The notes: generated from the sequence alone by a model not told the origin. A DNA stretch of 64,000 nucleotides from CAVXNP01 sp963763305 (GCA_963763305.1 CAVXNP010000001.1:1984001-2048000); one strand, 5' to 3'. Positions 8,799 through 22,924 are shown, counted from the stretch's first letter. Translations and numbers: made by a program.

Positions 8799-9290
8799 AT
8801 GCTGCCCAAGCAAGCCACGCCCATGCGCCGGCTTTCCTCGCCCCTGACCGTCGCGTTCAAGCGCCTGGTGCCCTTGGCAGGGCTGGCGGCGGGTGCCCTT
8901 CTGTCCGGGTGGTGGCTGCAATCGCCGGCGCCCGCCCACGATGCGCGGCTTGGCCTGGTTCTGGCCGCAGTCGCGGTCGCGTTCTCCCTGGGCGTGATCG
9001 GGCTGCGCGCCCGCAACGTCGCAGACGAGGTGTGGCTGGAGGGCGACATGTTGATCGCCAGCAAGGGGACGTTGCAGGCACGCATACCGCTGGTGTCGAT
9101 CGAGCAGGTCAGCGTGGTCCACGGTCGGCAGGCGCGGATTCGACTGGACGTGCGCCATGACACCGCGCTCGGTCGGCGCATCGAGTTTCTGCCGGCCATC
9201 CCGGCGGGGCTGTTTGGCGCATGGAAGCCGCACCCGATCATGCAGGAGTTGCGTGATCGGGTCGCCGCCGCGAGCAGCGCCGGGGCATGA
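8799..9290 (+). CDS. Small membrane protein with PH-like C-terminal domain, unknown function
   Basis: A 163-residue protein not recognised by name. Two hydrophobic helices (about VPLAGLAAGALLSGWWL and LGLVLAAVAVAFSLGVIGL) are followed by a soluble domain with alternating beta-type strands (VWLEGDMLIASKGTLQARIPLVSIEQVSV), similar in layout to bacterial PH-like domains. A second in-frame ATG at 8823 (MRRLSSPLTV) could be the true start. The stop overlaps an ATG of a decayed downstream gene by four bases. Confidence 0.6.
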   Translation: MLPKQATPMRRLSSPLTVAFKRLVPLAGLAAGALLSGWWLQSPAPAHDARLGLVLAAVAVAFSLGVIGLRARNVADEVWLEGDMLIASKGTLQARIPLVSIEQVSVVHGRQARIRLDVRHDTALGRRIEFLPAIPAGLFGAWKPHPIMQELRDRVAAASSAGA

Positions 9291-9415
9291 GCGCCAACGC
9301 ACTCGATACGGCTACTGCCGCGCGCTACGCGGCACTGGACCGTCGCCTGCCGGCATCGATCGGCAGCATCCGCATCCTCTCCAGCCTGTCCTGGCCCGCC
9401 TCGCGGGCAAGCGGG
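9287..9415 (+). pseudogene. N-terminal remnant of a QEGLA-motif (tyrosine carboxypeptidase domain) protein
   Basis: ATG at 9287 is coupled to the upstream stop. The first 45 or so residues include RYAALDRRLPASIGSIRILSSLSWPAS in two pieces, which resembles the N-terminus of flavohemoglobin-expression-modulating QEGLA motif proteins (usually around 400 residues). Similarity is lost after SLSWPA, and only about 200 bases separate this point from maeB, so the rest of the gene is missing. The identification is from memory of the family and is tentative. Confidence 0.4.
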
Positions 9416-9617
9416 TCTTCTGTTGTTCATCCACGGTATCCACATGGCCAGGGTACAGGCGGAGGAGCCGTTGTTGCCGCCGTAGCCACCGCCGGTCGAC
9501 GCATGCCTCGCGTCCGCGGCAGTGCCACGCCCGCGGCCCCCGGCGCCGCCGTCCGCGGTGCTACCATCTTTTGCTTCCGGCCAGCGCGCCCAAGCCCCCT
9601 TAACGCATAAAGCATCC

Positions 9618-11909
<2,292 letters not shown>

Positions 11910-11915
11910 TCCATG

Positions 11916-11934
11916 GCCGGGCGCTGTGCCCGGC
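11916..11934 (+). terminator. GC-rich hairpin after maeB, possible terminator
   Basis: GCCGGGC and GCCCGGC form a 7-base-pair stem with a 5-base loop a few bases after the maeB stop. There is no T-run, so intrinsic termination is uncertain. Confidence 0.35.
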
Positions 11935-12270
11935 GGACCGGGCCGGTACTGCCGGGCGGGCCGGACCTTGCGGTGGGCCGCCGCACTCGCGTATACAGTA
12001 GCTACTGGCGTCAAGCGCCTCCTCCCAAGAGGGAGTGTCGTGAGTCATCCGGGATGTACTGGAGCGAGGGATCGCTTCTTTCCCACATGGATGGTGCGCT
12101 CTCTTTCACCCTTCCCGTTGCGTCGTCCGGCGCGATGCTTCGATTTGTCTGCACCATGTTTCGCCCGCTGGCTTGATCAGTGGCTTGCCCCGGGGTCTGC
12201 GGCCGGTAGTGCTCGTCCCGATCGCGATTCCGCGGTCAGCACTGGTCTACGGTTCACGCGGTGGCCACGC
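11935..12270. other. Intergenic region between maeB and a glycosyltransferase gene
   Basis: About 340 bases with no supported gene. Short open frames here show no family features. The region presumably holds the glycosyltransferase promoter, but no clear -35/-10 pair was seen. Confidence 0.5.
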
Positions 12271-13248
12271 ATGACCATGCCATCGGTGAGCGTGCTGCTG
12301 CTGTGCTACCGCGACGTCCGCTTCATCGAGGCGGCGCTTGCCTCGGCCCTGGCGCAGACGGTTCCCTGCGAGATCATTGTCTCCAACGATGCTTCTGACG
12401 ACGGGACCTTCGAGCGGGCCAGCGCTCTGGTGCAAGACTATCGTGGCCCGCATGTGGTCCGGATCCGGCGCAACCCGCGCAACCTGGGGGTGGCGGCGCA
12501 CCTCAACGCCGTGATGCCGTTGGCTCGGGGTGACGTCATCGTGATGATGGCCGGCGACGATGTCGCCTATCCGCACCGCGTCGCGGCCACGCTGGAGGCG
12601 TTTCGGCGTTCGCCCCGGGCGATGGTGCTGGGCAGCGACTTCGATCCCATCGACGAGGACGGCCACGCCTGCACGGTCTCCTTTCGCCAGCGCCCGGAGG
12701 TGTTCGGCCTCGACTACTACGTGAAAGTCGGTCGTCTGATCGGGTTGCTCGGTGCCACGCTGGCCTTTCGCCGCGAGGTGTTCGACCGCTTTGGGCCGAT
12801 CCTCGGACCGATCGAGGACAATGCCCTGAGCCTGCGCGGGGCACTGCTGGGCGACTGCCTGAACCTGCGCCAGCGGCTGATCCAGTACCGCCAGCACGCC
12901 GGTAGCGTCAGCGCTGCGGTATTTGCTCGCCATGAGCCGCAGGGCCAGCGGCGGCGACGCCGTTATGAGCGCACCGTGGGCTTCTACCGCGGTACCGCCG
13001 AGGATCTGGAGCATTGCCTGTCGCAGCTGCCCGAGCTGGCGCCGGGCCGTCGCAAGCTGGCGCGGGACATCCTGGCGATGTATCGCATCGAGGCGGACTC
13101 GCGCGAGGCGCTGCTTCATCGGCCGCGGCACCAGTGGGTGCATCCGATCGGTCGCGGCCTGTTGCAATTGGGCCTGCGCCGCAAGAGCGCCGAGCGCATG
13201 TTCAAGCTGCTGTTGCCGCGCCGCTGGCTCGGCCTGCAACGGCCCTGA
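12271..13248 (+). CDS. Glycosyltransferase family 2 protein
   Basis: A 325-residue GT-A glycosyltransferase. The N-terminus PSVSVLLLCYRDVRFIEAAL and SNDASDDGT are the nucleotide-sugar binding elements, and GDDVAYP carries the DXD-like metal site. The last 80 residues are basic and helical, without a clear membrane segment. The start at ATG 12271 gives MTMPSVSV directly before the first strand; the ribosome-binding site is weak. No other polysaccharide genes are adjacent, so the acceptor is unknown. Confidence 0.82.
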   Translation: MTMPSVSVLLLCYRDVRFIEAALASALAQTVPCEIIVSNDASDDGTFERASALVQDYRGPHVVRIRRNPRNLGVAAHLNAVMPLARGDVIVMMAGDDVAYPHRVAATLEAFRRSPRAMVLGSDFDPIDEDGHACTVSFRQRPEVFGLDYYVKVGRLIGLLGATLAFRREVFDRFGPILGPIEDNALSLRGALLGDCLNLRQRLIQYRQHAGSVSAAVFARHEPQGQRRRRRYERTVGFYRGTAEDLEHCLSQLPELAPGRRKLARDILAMYRIEADSREALLHRPRHQWVHPIGRGLLQLGLRRKSAERMFKLLLPRRWLGLQRP

Positions 13249-13438
13249 CACCTTCCGGTGGCGCAGCCCGGACGGGTCGCGGGAAATCCGCTTCGGTTCG
13301 CGCCGGACGATCGGGCGCCTGGCGACTGGGCCGGTGCGCGAAAGCGCCTCGCCCATAGCACCGCACCGCCGCGAAAGCTAGAATCGGAGGGACCCCCGCA
13401 TGCGACGACGGGCGCCACAGGGCGCCGTGGAGAACTAC

Positions 13439-16156
<2,718 letters not shown>

Positions 16157-16183
16157 TCGCCCGCCACGAGCGCAAACGAAGAA

Positions 16184-16206
16184 GCCCGCCGGTTGGCGGG
16201 CTTTTT
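16184..16206 (+). terminator. Intrinsic terminator of aceE
   Basis: GCCCGCC-GGTT-GGCGGGC followed by TTTTT, 27 bases after the aceE stop. A classic rho-independent terminator that ends aceE as its own unit. Confidence 0.9.
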
Positions 16207-16245
16207 CGTGGCGGCAGTCGATCGGCCGCGGGTCAGCGGAGCGGC

Positions 16246-16575
16246 TCAGTCGCGGTCGCGCAGCATCCTGCGCAGCAGCAGGAACGCCCCGACGGTGCCG
16301 GCGACGATCGCGGTGCTGGCGACCGGGTGCCGGCCGACATGGCGCCGTGCGCGGCGGTACTGGTATTGCGCCTCGTCGGCAATGTCCTCGGCCGCGTGCG
16401 AGAGCTGACGCCCGTAGTCCGCGCCGCTGCGGCCCAGGTGTCGAGTCGCCCGCCGGCCGCGCTCGATCAGCCCGCCGGCTTCACTGCCCGCCTCGTCGGC
16501 GTAATAGCTTGCCCGGTCACGCATGCGGCTGCTGAGGCCGTCGAGTTTACGTTCGAGTTCACGCTTGCTGGTCAT
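16246..16575 (-). CDS. DUF883/ElaB-YqjD-like membrane-anchored protein
   Basis: A 109-residue protein with a long charged helical N-terminal part and a single C-terminal membrane helix (HPVASTAIVAGTVGAFLLL) ending in RRMLRDRD. That layout, with the RRHVGRHPVAST junction, is typical of DUF883/ElaB/YqjD proteins that anchor to the inner membrane and, in E. coli, bind ribosomes in stationary phase. The sequence is rich in Arg, Ala and Glu. Function here is by family only. Confidence 0.75.
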   Translation of the reverse strand: MTSKRELERKLDGLSSRMRDRASYYADEAGSEAGGLIERGRRATRHLGRSGADYGRQLSHAAEDIADEAQYQYRRARRHVGRHPVASTAIVAGTVGAFLLLRRMLRDRD

Positions 16576-16722
16576 GGATCGGACTCCTCAATCGGCGATG
16601 CTGCCAGTGTGGAGGCGGGGGCGTGATCATGGCGTCGGTGCCTGATGCCTCGCGCCGACCCGCTTCACGCACGCTTTTCCCCGTTGCGCCTACGGTTCGG
16701 GCCGAATGCCGAGGAGGTAGCC

Positions 16723-17025
16723 ATGGGCAGACAGGCCGAACACGTATATACCGACACCGCCACCATCCAGCGTTTCGAGTCGCTCGTGGCGGCACTGCAG
16801 AACGGTGCCCGGGTACGCCTTCACCTGGCCGACGGAAGCGTGTGCCAGGGGATCGTCACCGAGCGGCCGACCCTGCAGGAATTCTTCGACGGTGCCGGCA
16901 ACGAGGGCACCCACGGCGTGGTCCACCTGGAGCGTCCGGATCTGTCCGACTGGCATGGCTTCGTCTGGTTCGACCAGATCGAGCGGGTCGAGCACCTGGA
17001 TGCGAACGCCGACCTGCGTGCCTGA
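16723..17025 (+). CDS. DUF3247 family protein
   Basis: A 100-residue protein starting MGRQAEHVYTDTATIQRFESL, which matches the pattern of DUF3247, a family largely confined to Xanthomonadales. It looks like a small beta-barrel domain (RVRLHLADGSVCQGIVTERPTLQ) that ends in a conserved FVWFDQIERVEHL. The start is chosen by GAGGAGG upstream of ATG 16723. Function is unknown. Confidence 0.75.
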   Translation: MGRQAEHVYTDTATIQRFESLVAALQNGARVRLHLADGSVCQGIVTERPTLQEFFDGAGNEGTHGVVHLERPDLSDWHGFVWFDQIERVEHLDANADLRA

Positions 17026-17035
17026 CCGGGCCGGG

Positions 17036-18265
17036 TCAGGCCAGATCCTCCACCACCAACGGTCGGGCACGCCCAGCCGATGTTCGGGCCTGCTGCTTGG
17101 CCTCCAGCCCGAACAGCGGCCGCAACCAGATGCTGCGCCGGATCACTTCGTGCAGCAATCCGCAGCCCAGCACCGTGCCGAGCAGGACCAGGGCCGGTTC
17201 GGCCACCGGACCCAGCCCGCGTGACATCAGTTGCCAGGCGCAGAACAGCAGCACGCTCTGGTGCAGTACGTACCATGGGTAGACCGCTTCACGCGCATAC
17301 GGCAGCCAGCCGAAGGGCCGGTTCAGGTAGGCATGGCCCCAACCCAGCACGCTGGCGATGGCACTCCAGCAATACAGGTAGCGCAGCGCGTCGATCAGAC
17401 CTGCGGCAAGCTGCCGCCCGCCCGGCGATAGCTCATGCCCGCCCAGGAGAAGGGCGCCGAACTTGTCCAGCCCCAGGTACAGCGCAAAGCTGGCCAGCGC
17501 CAGGCCGAGCGCCGGCCGGCGCAGTCGGGTCAATTCCGCCCACAGGCCGGCATCGGTGCCCAGGACGTAGCCGTACGCAAACGCGGTGGCATACACGGCG
17601 TGGGCGTACCAGTCGCCCAGCAGCGCGTGGCTCTCCGGGTAGCGCGAACGCAGCGCCAGGCCGGCCAGCAGCAGTGGCAGCGCCGGCACCAGCAGCAGCG
17701 GCGCGCCGCGCAGGCGTCGGCATGCGCCGATCAGTCGTCGACCGACAGGCGATTCCAGCACCGGCAGCAGCGCCAGCAGGATCATCGTGTACAGCCACAG
17801 GTAGGGCAGGTACCACAGGTGATTCCAGGTCACGCCGTACTGCCAGCCGTCGAAGGCGCCGGCCGGCCACGGCCCGCCGTGGTAGTAGTTCCACAGGAAC
17901 CGGCCAAAGCCCGGCTGCACCAGGCCGTTGGCCAGCCCTTGCACATACGGCTGGATCGGGACCACCACGGCCATGCCGAAGGCCAGCGGCAGCAGCAGGC
18001 GCAGCGAGCGCTTCCAGGCCAGCGACGGCAGCGAATGCCTGCCGCGCATGAAGTGGACCGCCAGCCCCGACACCAGGAACAGCAGCTCCATCCGCCAGCG
18101 GTTCAGGAACAGCATCGGGTATTGCAGCCATTCGGCCAGGTGCGAGCTCTTCAGGTGGAACCCCCAGTCGTCCACCGGGGCCACGTAGAGCATCCCGGTG
18201 TGATAGAGGATCAGCAGGCCGAAGGCCAGGACGCGCAGGGCGTCGATATCGTGGCGGCGTTGCAT
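17036..18265 (-). CDS. Acyltransferase 3 family membrane protein
   Basis: A 409-residue protein with about ten membrane helices. The N-terminus RRHDIDALRVLAFGLLILYHTGM carries the DxxR and catalytic-type His of acyltransferase 3 proteins, and NRWRMELLFLVSGLAVHF is the next conserved block. Such enzymes O-acylate surface glycans, glucans or lipids at the inner membrane, and MdoC-like members modify periplasmic glucans. The acceptor here is unknown. It is divergent from a membrane LytTR regulator 152 bases away, which may control it. Confidence 0.82.
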   Translation of the reverse strand: MQRRHDIDALRVLAFGLLILYHTGMLYVAPVDDWGFHLKSSHLAEWLQYPMLFLNRWRMELLFLVSGLAVHFMRGRHSLPSLAWKRSLRLLLPLAFGMAVVVPIQPYVQGLANGLVQPGFGRFLWNYYHGGPWPAGAFDGWQYGVTWNHLWYLPYLWLYTMILLALLPVLESPVGRRLIGACRRLRGAPLLLVPALPLLLAGLALRSRYPESHALLGDWYAHAVYATAFAYGYVLGTDAGLWAELTRLRRPALGLALASFALYLGLDKFGALLLGGHELSPGGRQLAAGLIDALRYLYCWSAIASVLGWGHAYLNRPFGWLPYAREAVYPWYVLHQSVLLFCAWQLMSRGLGPVAEPALVLLGTVLGCGLLHEVIRRSIWLRPLFGLEAKQQARTSAGRARPLVVEDLA

Positions 18266-18417
18266 GCGGGCAATCTCCTGTGGACAGGCGGCCAGCGTGG
18301 TCGCGCGTGGCGGTGTTGTCCTGCCTGGAGTGACCGCCAGCGCCGGTTCGGTGACGAATCGCGGCCTGCAGGGACGAATGGTCGGGCCGAACGGTGCGCC
18401 GGGTAGAATGCCCAGCC

Positions 18418-19326
18418 ATGACGGCCGATCGCCCCTTCAGCTATGAGCACTTCCAGCGCATTCGCCGCCCTTTCGAGCTCGGCTTCTGGGTAGGCCTGTA
18501 TCTGCTCAACGCGCTGATCAACAGCGTTACCTCGCAGGTCGACCATCCAGGCCTGCCGGCCTGGCAGCCGTGGGTGTGGGAGTGGAGCAGTGCGCTGGCC
18601 ATGCTGGTGCTGATCCCGGCGGTGCTGGCGGCGCTGCGTCGTTGGCCGCTGAGCGCGGAGCGATGGCGGCGGAACCTGCCGTGGCATCTGGGCGCCAGCG
18701 TGGCGTTCAGCCTGGCCCACGTGGCTGTCATGGTGGCGTTGCGCAAGCTGGCCTACCTGGGTGCGGGCGAGCACTACCGGTTCGGTCCATGGACCGAGCA
18801 TGGGCTGGGTTACGAGTACCTGAAGGATCTGCGCACCTACGTCGGCATCATCGCGGTGGTCGCGCTGTACCGGTTGTGGCTGCTGCGCCTGCAGGGAGAA
18901 GCGCGGCTGCTGGCCGAGCCGGACGAGGGCGCGCCGGTGGAGCCGGTGGAGCGGCCGGAGCGGTTCCTGGTGCGCAAGCTGGGCAAGGAGTTCCTGCTCA
19001 ATGCGCGCGAGATCGAATCGCTGCAGGCCTCGGGCAACTACGTCAACCTGCGCGTGCGCGGTCGCGACTACCCCTTGCGCAGCACCATGGCCGGGATCGA
19101 GGCGCGGCTCGACCCGGCCCGCTTCGTACGGGTGCACCGCGGCTACATCGTCAACCTGGACTACCTCGCCGAGATCGAGCCGCTGGAAACCGGTGATGCC
19201 CGACTGACCCTGCGCGACGGGGCGCGGCTGCCCTGCAGCCGGCGTTACCGCGCCTTGCTGCGTGAGCGCTTCGGCGAAATACCGGCAGCCGCGGTTGCGC
19301 AAAACGGCCGGATCGTTCCACCCTAG
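18418..19326 (+). CDS. Membrane-anchored LytTR family transcriptional regulator
   Basis: A 302-residue protein. Four hydrophobic helices (about residues 20-155) precede a C-terminal LytTR DNA-binding domain (about 185-290) with FLVRKLGKEFLLNAREIESLQASGNYV in two stretches, FVRVHRGYIVNLDYL and LTLRDGARLPCSRRYRALL. There is no receiver domain, so signals are presumably sensed in the membrane. The start is ATG 18418 (MTADRPFSYEHFQRI); an earlier in-frame ATG at 18394 is less likely. It is divergent from the acyltransferase gene and followed by two lipoprotein genes. Confidence 0.88.
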   Translation: MTADRPFSYEHFQRIRRPFELGFWVGLYLLNALINSVTSQVDHPGLPAWQPWVWEWSSALAMLVLIPAVLAALRRWPLSAERWRRNLPWHLGASVAFSLAHVAVMVALRKLAYLGAGEHYRFGPWTEHGLGYEYLKDLRTYVGIIAVVALYRLWLLRLQGEARLLAEPDEGAPVEPVERPERFLVRKLGKEFLLNAREIESLQASGNYVNLRVRGRDYPLRSTMAGIEARLDPARFVRVHRGYIVNLDYLAEIEPLETGDARLTLRDGARLPCSRRYRALLRERFGEIPAAAVAQNGRIVPP

Positions 19327-19355
19327 GGATCCTGCTGGCCACTGGTACCCGACCG

Positions 19356-20096
19356 ATGAAGCTGCTCGCGCTGCGTAGTCTCCCGCTGTTGTGTGTCGCC
19401 ACCTGGCTGGCCGCTTGTTCGCCGCAGGGCGACCAGAATGCCGCTCCCGCCGCCCCACAGTCCGCCCAGCAAGCCGAAGCGGCGCAGAAGCTCGACACCT
19501 ACCGGCAACTGCTGCGGATCAAGAACGACGAGATGGCGGTGACCATGGGCCATCTGATCCTGGATCGTTATCCGGGCAGTGCCGCTGCCAGGGAGGTCGA
19601 GCAGACCTTGCCGCCGATCGAAAAGCGCTGGAAGGAGAACAGCGAAAAGAACCGGTTGGCGCGGCTGTGGCTGTACCAGGTCTCGCCGATGGAGGGCGGT
19701 ACCCAGTCGACCGCGGTGATCTACAGCAGCAAGCCCTCCGGGCGGGATCGTGTGCGACTGGTCCTGCGGCGCCACACCGACTGGGGCCAGAACGTCTTCC
19801 TGTACGGCAGCGGCCACGGATTCGTGTGCCACGGCACCTGCAACCTGGCGGCCACCTTCGACGGCAAGCCGGCCACGGTCAAGGCGTTCTCGCCGCCAAG
19901 CGGCGAGCCGGCGCTGATGATCAGCGATGACAAGGGGTTCATTGCGAAGCTGAAAGAATCCAGCAAGATCACGTTGGAGGTGACTCCCGCGGACAGCGGC
20001 CGGAAGGAGACCCTGGTATACGAGGTGGGCGGATTCGACCCCGCCCAGTGGCGCCCCCTGCCATCGGCGAAGAAGACTGGTCACAAGCACGGTTAG
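19356..20096 (+). CDS. Predicted lipoprotein, unknown function
   Basis: A 246-residue protein with a lipoprotein signal peptide (LLCVATWLAACSPQ, lipobox LAAC). After a Gln/Ala-rich linker comes a helical segment (LDTYRQLLRIKNDEMAVTMGHLILDRYPG) and a beta-rich C-terminal domain with two cysteines (FVCHGTC) that may pair. No family was recognised. It starts 30 bases after the LytTR gene and may be part of the same transcript. Confidence 0.7.
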   Translation: MKLLALRSLPLLCVATWLAACSPQGDQNAAPAAPQSAQQAEAAQKLDTYRQLLRIKNDEMAVTMGHLILDRYPGSAAAREVEQTLPPIEKRWKENSEKNRLARLWLYQVSPMEGGTQSTAVIYSSKPSGRDRVRLVLRRHTDWGQNVFLYGSGHGFVCHGTCNLAATFDGKPATVKAFSPPSGEPALMISDDKGFIAKLKESSKITLEVTPADSGRKETLVYEVGGFDPAQWRPLPSAKKTGHKHG

Positions 20097-20232
20097 CGCG
20101 CCCGTCGAGCGCCGCGATCTCGTTCCGGGCTCTCCAGGCAGCCCTCGGCCGCCCACGGCGGCGCGCGCGTGTACACCGCTGGCCGGGGCGTACGTTGAAT
20201 GGAAGGCTCGCCATCGAAGAGGACCACACGCC

Positions 20233-20691
20233 ATGAAAATCTTCCCAGCCCTGCCGCTCCTGGTACTGGCCGTCGTGCTGGCCGCCTGCTCCACGGTGAG
20301 CACCCGCGACCAGAGCACTCGCTATGCCGCCTACCAGGCAGCCGCAGGCGCGCCGGTCAACCATTTCCAGTTCGTCAATTTCTATTCCTGGGAGCCGTTG
20401 GGCGAGCAGGCCCTGGCCGTGTATACCCGCCCACGGCAAGCGTGGCTGCTGGACCTGGCCGGTCCTTGCCGCGAGCTGCCATTCGCCAACTCGGTCGGGC
20501 TGTCATCCAACGCAAACCAGGTGTGGACACGGTTCGACAAGGTGTACACCGGTCGCGACTACTTCCCTTGCACCATCGCGCGGATACGCCCGGTGGACGT
20601 GACGCAGCTCAAGCGCGCCGAACAGCAGCAGCGCCAGGTGCAGGTGCGGCCGCGCGCGGCGCCGCAGCCACAGGCCGACAACGCGCAATGA
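20233..20691 (+). CDS. DUF6491-like lipoprotein
   Basis: A 152-residue lipoprotein with signal LLVLAVVLAACSTV. The body has the motif FYSWEPLGEQALAVYTRPRQAWLLDL, ending with a cysteine pair (GPCRELPF and YFPCTIARIRPVD), as in the DUF6491 family common in Xanthomonadales. The C-terminal tail is rich in Gln, Arg and Pro. The function is unknown; the export signal places it in the cell envelope. Confidence 0.72.
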   Translation: MKIFPALPLLVLAVVLAACSTVSTRDQSTRYAAYQAAAGAPVNHFQFVNFYSWEPLGEQALAVYTRPRQAWLLDLAGPCRELPFANSVGLSSNANQVWTRFDKVYTGRDYFPCTIARIRPVDVTQLKRAEQQQRQVQVRPRAAPQPQADNAQ

Positions 20692-20798
20692 CCCGTGTGC
20701 CCGGCCGGTCGGGCCCGGCTGGCTGAAAGGTACTTCATGCGCTGCCGCGAGGTCGGTGGGTGCTCGCGCCGTGAGCAGGGGAGCGCGGCGCGGGTCCC

Positions 20799-21215
20799 TC
20801 AGCGCACCACGGTCACCGGCACGTGCGCGCGTGCGAGCACGTCGCTGGAGACCGAACCCAGCAACCATCGGGCCAGCGTGCCGCGCTCGGTATGCCCGAT
20901 CACCACGTGGTCGATGCGATGGCTTTCGACCTGGTGCAGCAGCACGTCCCCGGGGCTGCCGTGCACCACATCCAGGTCGATCAGCGCAGCGGCGTCCGGC
21001 TCCATCGTCCTCAATTCGTCCAGCAGTTCCTGGGCGCGTTGCGCTCCGGAGTCGGCCATCATCAGGCTGCATGTGTCGGCGCCGCCTTCGCTGACGCGAA
21101 GCACCGTAACCACCCGTACCCGTCCCTCGAAGGCCCGCGCCAAGGCCACGGCAAACCGGAACGCCCGCTGCGAGGAGGGGGTGCCGTCGTAACCGACCAG
21201 GGAGTACTTGAGCAT
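20799..21215 (-). CDS. Universal stress protein, UspA family
   Basis: A 138-residue single Usp domain. It has the N-terminal strand YSLVGYDGTPSSQRAFRFA and the ATP-binding motif GHTERGTLARWLLGSVS (G-2x-G-9x-G-S), so it belongs to the nucleotide-binding subgroup. The start ATG 21215 has AGGAGG five to ten bases upstream, which decides against the longer frame from 21308. It lies 49 bases downstream of the yihY-like gene on the same strand and may be co-transcribed with it. Confidence 0.9.
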   Translation of the reverse strand: MLKYSLVGYDGTPSSQRAFRFAVALARAFEGRVRVVTVLRVSEGGADTCSLMMADSGAQRAQELLDELRTMEPDAAALIDLDVVHGSPGDVLLHQVESHRIDHVVIGHTERGTLARWLLGSVSSDVLARAHVPVTVVR

Positions 21216-21264
21216 GGCGACCTCCTGCGGCTTGTGGGCATCCATGATGCCGGTCGCGCGGTCG

Positions 21265-22146
21265 TCACTCAACGGTGGAGCCGGGCGCTGCGCTGATCCG
21301 CTTGGCATGCTCGTCCGGCCGGATCGGGTTGCCGCGCAGGCCGGCCATCACCTGGGTCAACTCGGCGCCGACCAGCATGATCAAGGTGGAGTAGTACACC
21401 CAGACCAGCATCACCACGATGCTGCTGGCGGGTCCGTAGGCACCGCCTACCGTGCTGTGCGAGAGGAACAGGCCGATGCCCCACTTGCCGATCACGAACA
21501 GCACGGCGGTGATGGCCGCACCCATGATGCAGTCTTCCCAGTCGATCAGCGCATCGGGCAGCACCTTGTAGATGGCTCCGAACAGGGCGCCGAAGACCAC
21601 CAGTGAAATAAGCAGCTCGATAGCCTTCCATACGATCGTGTCGCCACGCACGAAAATCGCGATCACCGCGCTGACGGCGAACGACACCACCAGCAGGAAC
21701 GCCAGCGAAAGCAGGATGCCGAATGCGCGCATGCGGGCACGCAGCCAGCCGACCACCGCGTTCTTCGGGTCGGCCTCGAGCCCCCATACCCGGTTGAGTG
21801 CGTGCTGCAGCTGGGCGAACACGGTGGATGCGCCGATAAAGGTCATGATGATGCCGAACACGCCGGCCCAGCTACCGAACCCGGGCCGGTTGCTGGCATT
21901 GTCCACCACCAGCTGCACCGCATCGGAAGCACGCGGCCCCATGGCGCCCTGGATCGCCTGGATAAGCTGGTCCTGCATGGATGGCTGCAGCGAGGCGACC
22001 AGCCACAGCAGAAGAATAAGCAGCGGCGCGAACGACAATGCCGAATAGAAGGCCAGCGCCGCCGCGTTGGTCATCAGGTCCGCCTCGCCGATACCGGCGA
22101 CGGTGCGCTTGGCGCCCTTCTTGAGTGTCGTCCACCACTGGGCCAT
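21265..22146 (-). CDS. YihY/BrkB family inner membrane protein
   Basis: A 293-residue polytopic protein with about six membrane helices. Characteristic blocks are LMTNAAALAFYSALSFAPLLILLLW, LNRVWGLEAD, and GAYGPASSIVVMLVWVYYSTLIMLVGAELTQV in the C-terminal part. The family was once called ribonuclease BN by mistake and its role is still unclear; some members are linked to serum resistance or transport. The start at 22146 gives MAQWWTTLKKGAKRTVAGIGE. Confidence 0.87.
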   Translation of the reverse strand: MAQWWTTLKKGAKRTVAGIGEADLMTNAAALAFYSALSFAPLLILLLWLVASLQPSMQDQLIQAIQGAMGPRASDAVQLVVDNASNRPGFGSWAGVFGIIMTFIGASTVFAQLQHALNRVWGLEADPKNAVVGWLRARMRAFGILLSLAFLLVVSFAVSAVIAIFVRGDTIVWKAIELLISLVVFGALFGAIYKVLPDALIDWEDCIMGAAITAVLFVIGKWGIGLFLSHSTVGGAYGPASSIVVMLVWVYYSTLIMLVGAELTQVMAGLRGNPIRPDEHAKRISAAPGSTVE

Positions 22147-22348
22147 CTGTGGTCCTCGCCGCCTGCCTGTGCCAGGACCACAGCATGACCGCAGGCGCGC
22201 GCGGGCGGCGTGAACCCCCTGCGCCGCCGCCCTTCACGATCGATTGCCCACCCTGAATGCAGCACCCACGAGCGGCTGCCGCGCAGTCGTCCTGTTCACG
22301 CGTCGATGGACAGACTGTGGTCAGGATTCAACCTGCGAGGTAATCATC

Positions 22349-22816
22349 ATGATCAAGCAGACATTCGGTACGGCGGCGCTGGCCCTGGCATGCGGGCTGG
22401 CACTGACGGCGGCGCCGGTGAACACCGCCCACGCGGCCCAGGCCGCAAACGGCAACGTCAACTGCGACCTCACCTACAACCTGGAGGGCTGGTCGGCCAT
22501 CTACAAGCGTGCCGAAGGCACCGGCCGGGTGAGCTGCGACAATGGCCAGAGCGCGCCGGTGAAGATCAGCGTGGTCGGCGGCGGCCTCACCGCCGGCAAG
22601 TTCCGTGTCACCAACGGCAAGGGGCAGATCAGCGACGTACGTGGCATCAGCGACGTGTACGGCGAGTATGCCGAGGCGAGCGCCGAGGCGGGGCTGGTCA
22701 AGAGCGCGCGCGCGCAGGTGCTGACCAAGGGCAGCACTTCGCTGGCGCTGGCCGCTACCGGCCAGGGCGTGGATCTGGGCATTTCGTTCGGCCAGTTCAC
22801 CATCAGCCCGCTGTAA
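22349..22816 (+). CDS. Exported protein of unknown function
   Basis: A 155-residue protein with a clear Sec signal peptide (MIKQTFGTAALALACGLALTAAP...AHAAQ, cleavage likely after AHA). The mature part is glycine-rich and beta-like: CDLTYNLEGWSAIYKRAEGTGRVSC and later GISFGQFTISPL. Two cysteines flank the first segment and may form a disulfide. The start ATG 22349 follows GAGGTAATC. It resembles small periplasmic proteins of Xanthomonadales but no named family was recognised. Confidence 0.65.
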   Translation: MIKQTFGTAALALACGLALTAAPVNTAHAAQAANGNVNCDLTYNLEGWSAIYKRAEGTGRVSCDNGQSAPVKISVVGGGLTAGKFRVTNGKGQISDVRGISDVYGEYAEASAEAGLVKSARAQVLTKGSTSLALAATGQGVDLGISFGQFTISPL

Positions 22817-22924
22817 CACGCCCGGTGCGCCACGGGGGAGCGCTCGGGCCGGGGCGCGGTGGCAACGCCGCCCCCGTCGCGGCGTACACTGAGGGGGCTT
22901 CTCCCAGCCTTGAGGAATGTCGCC

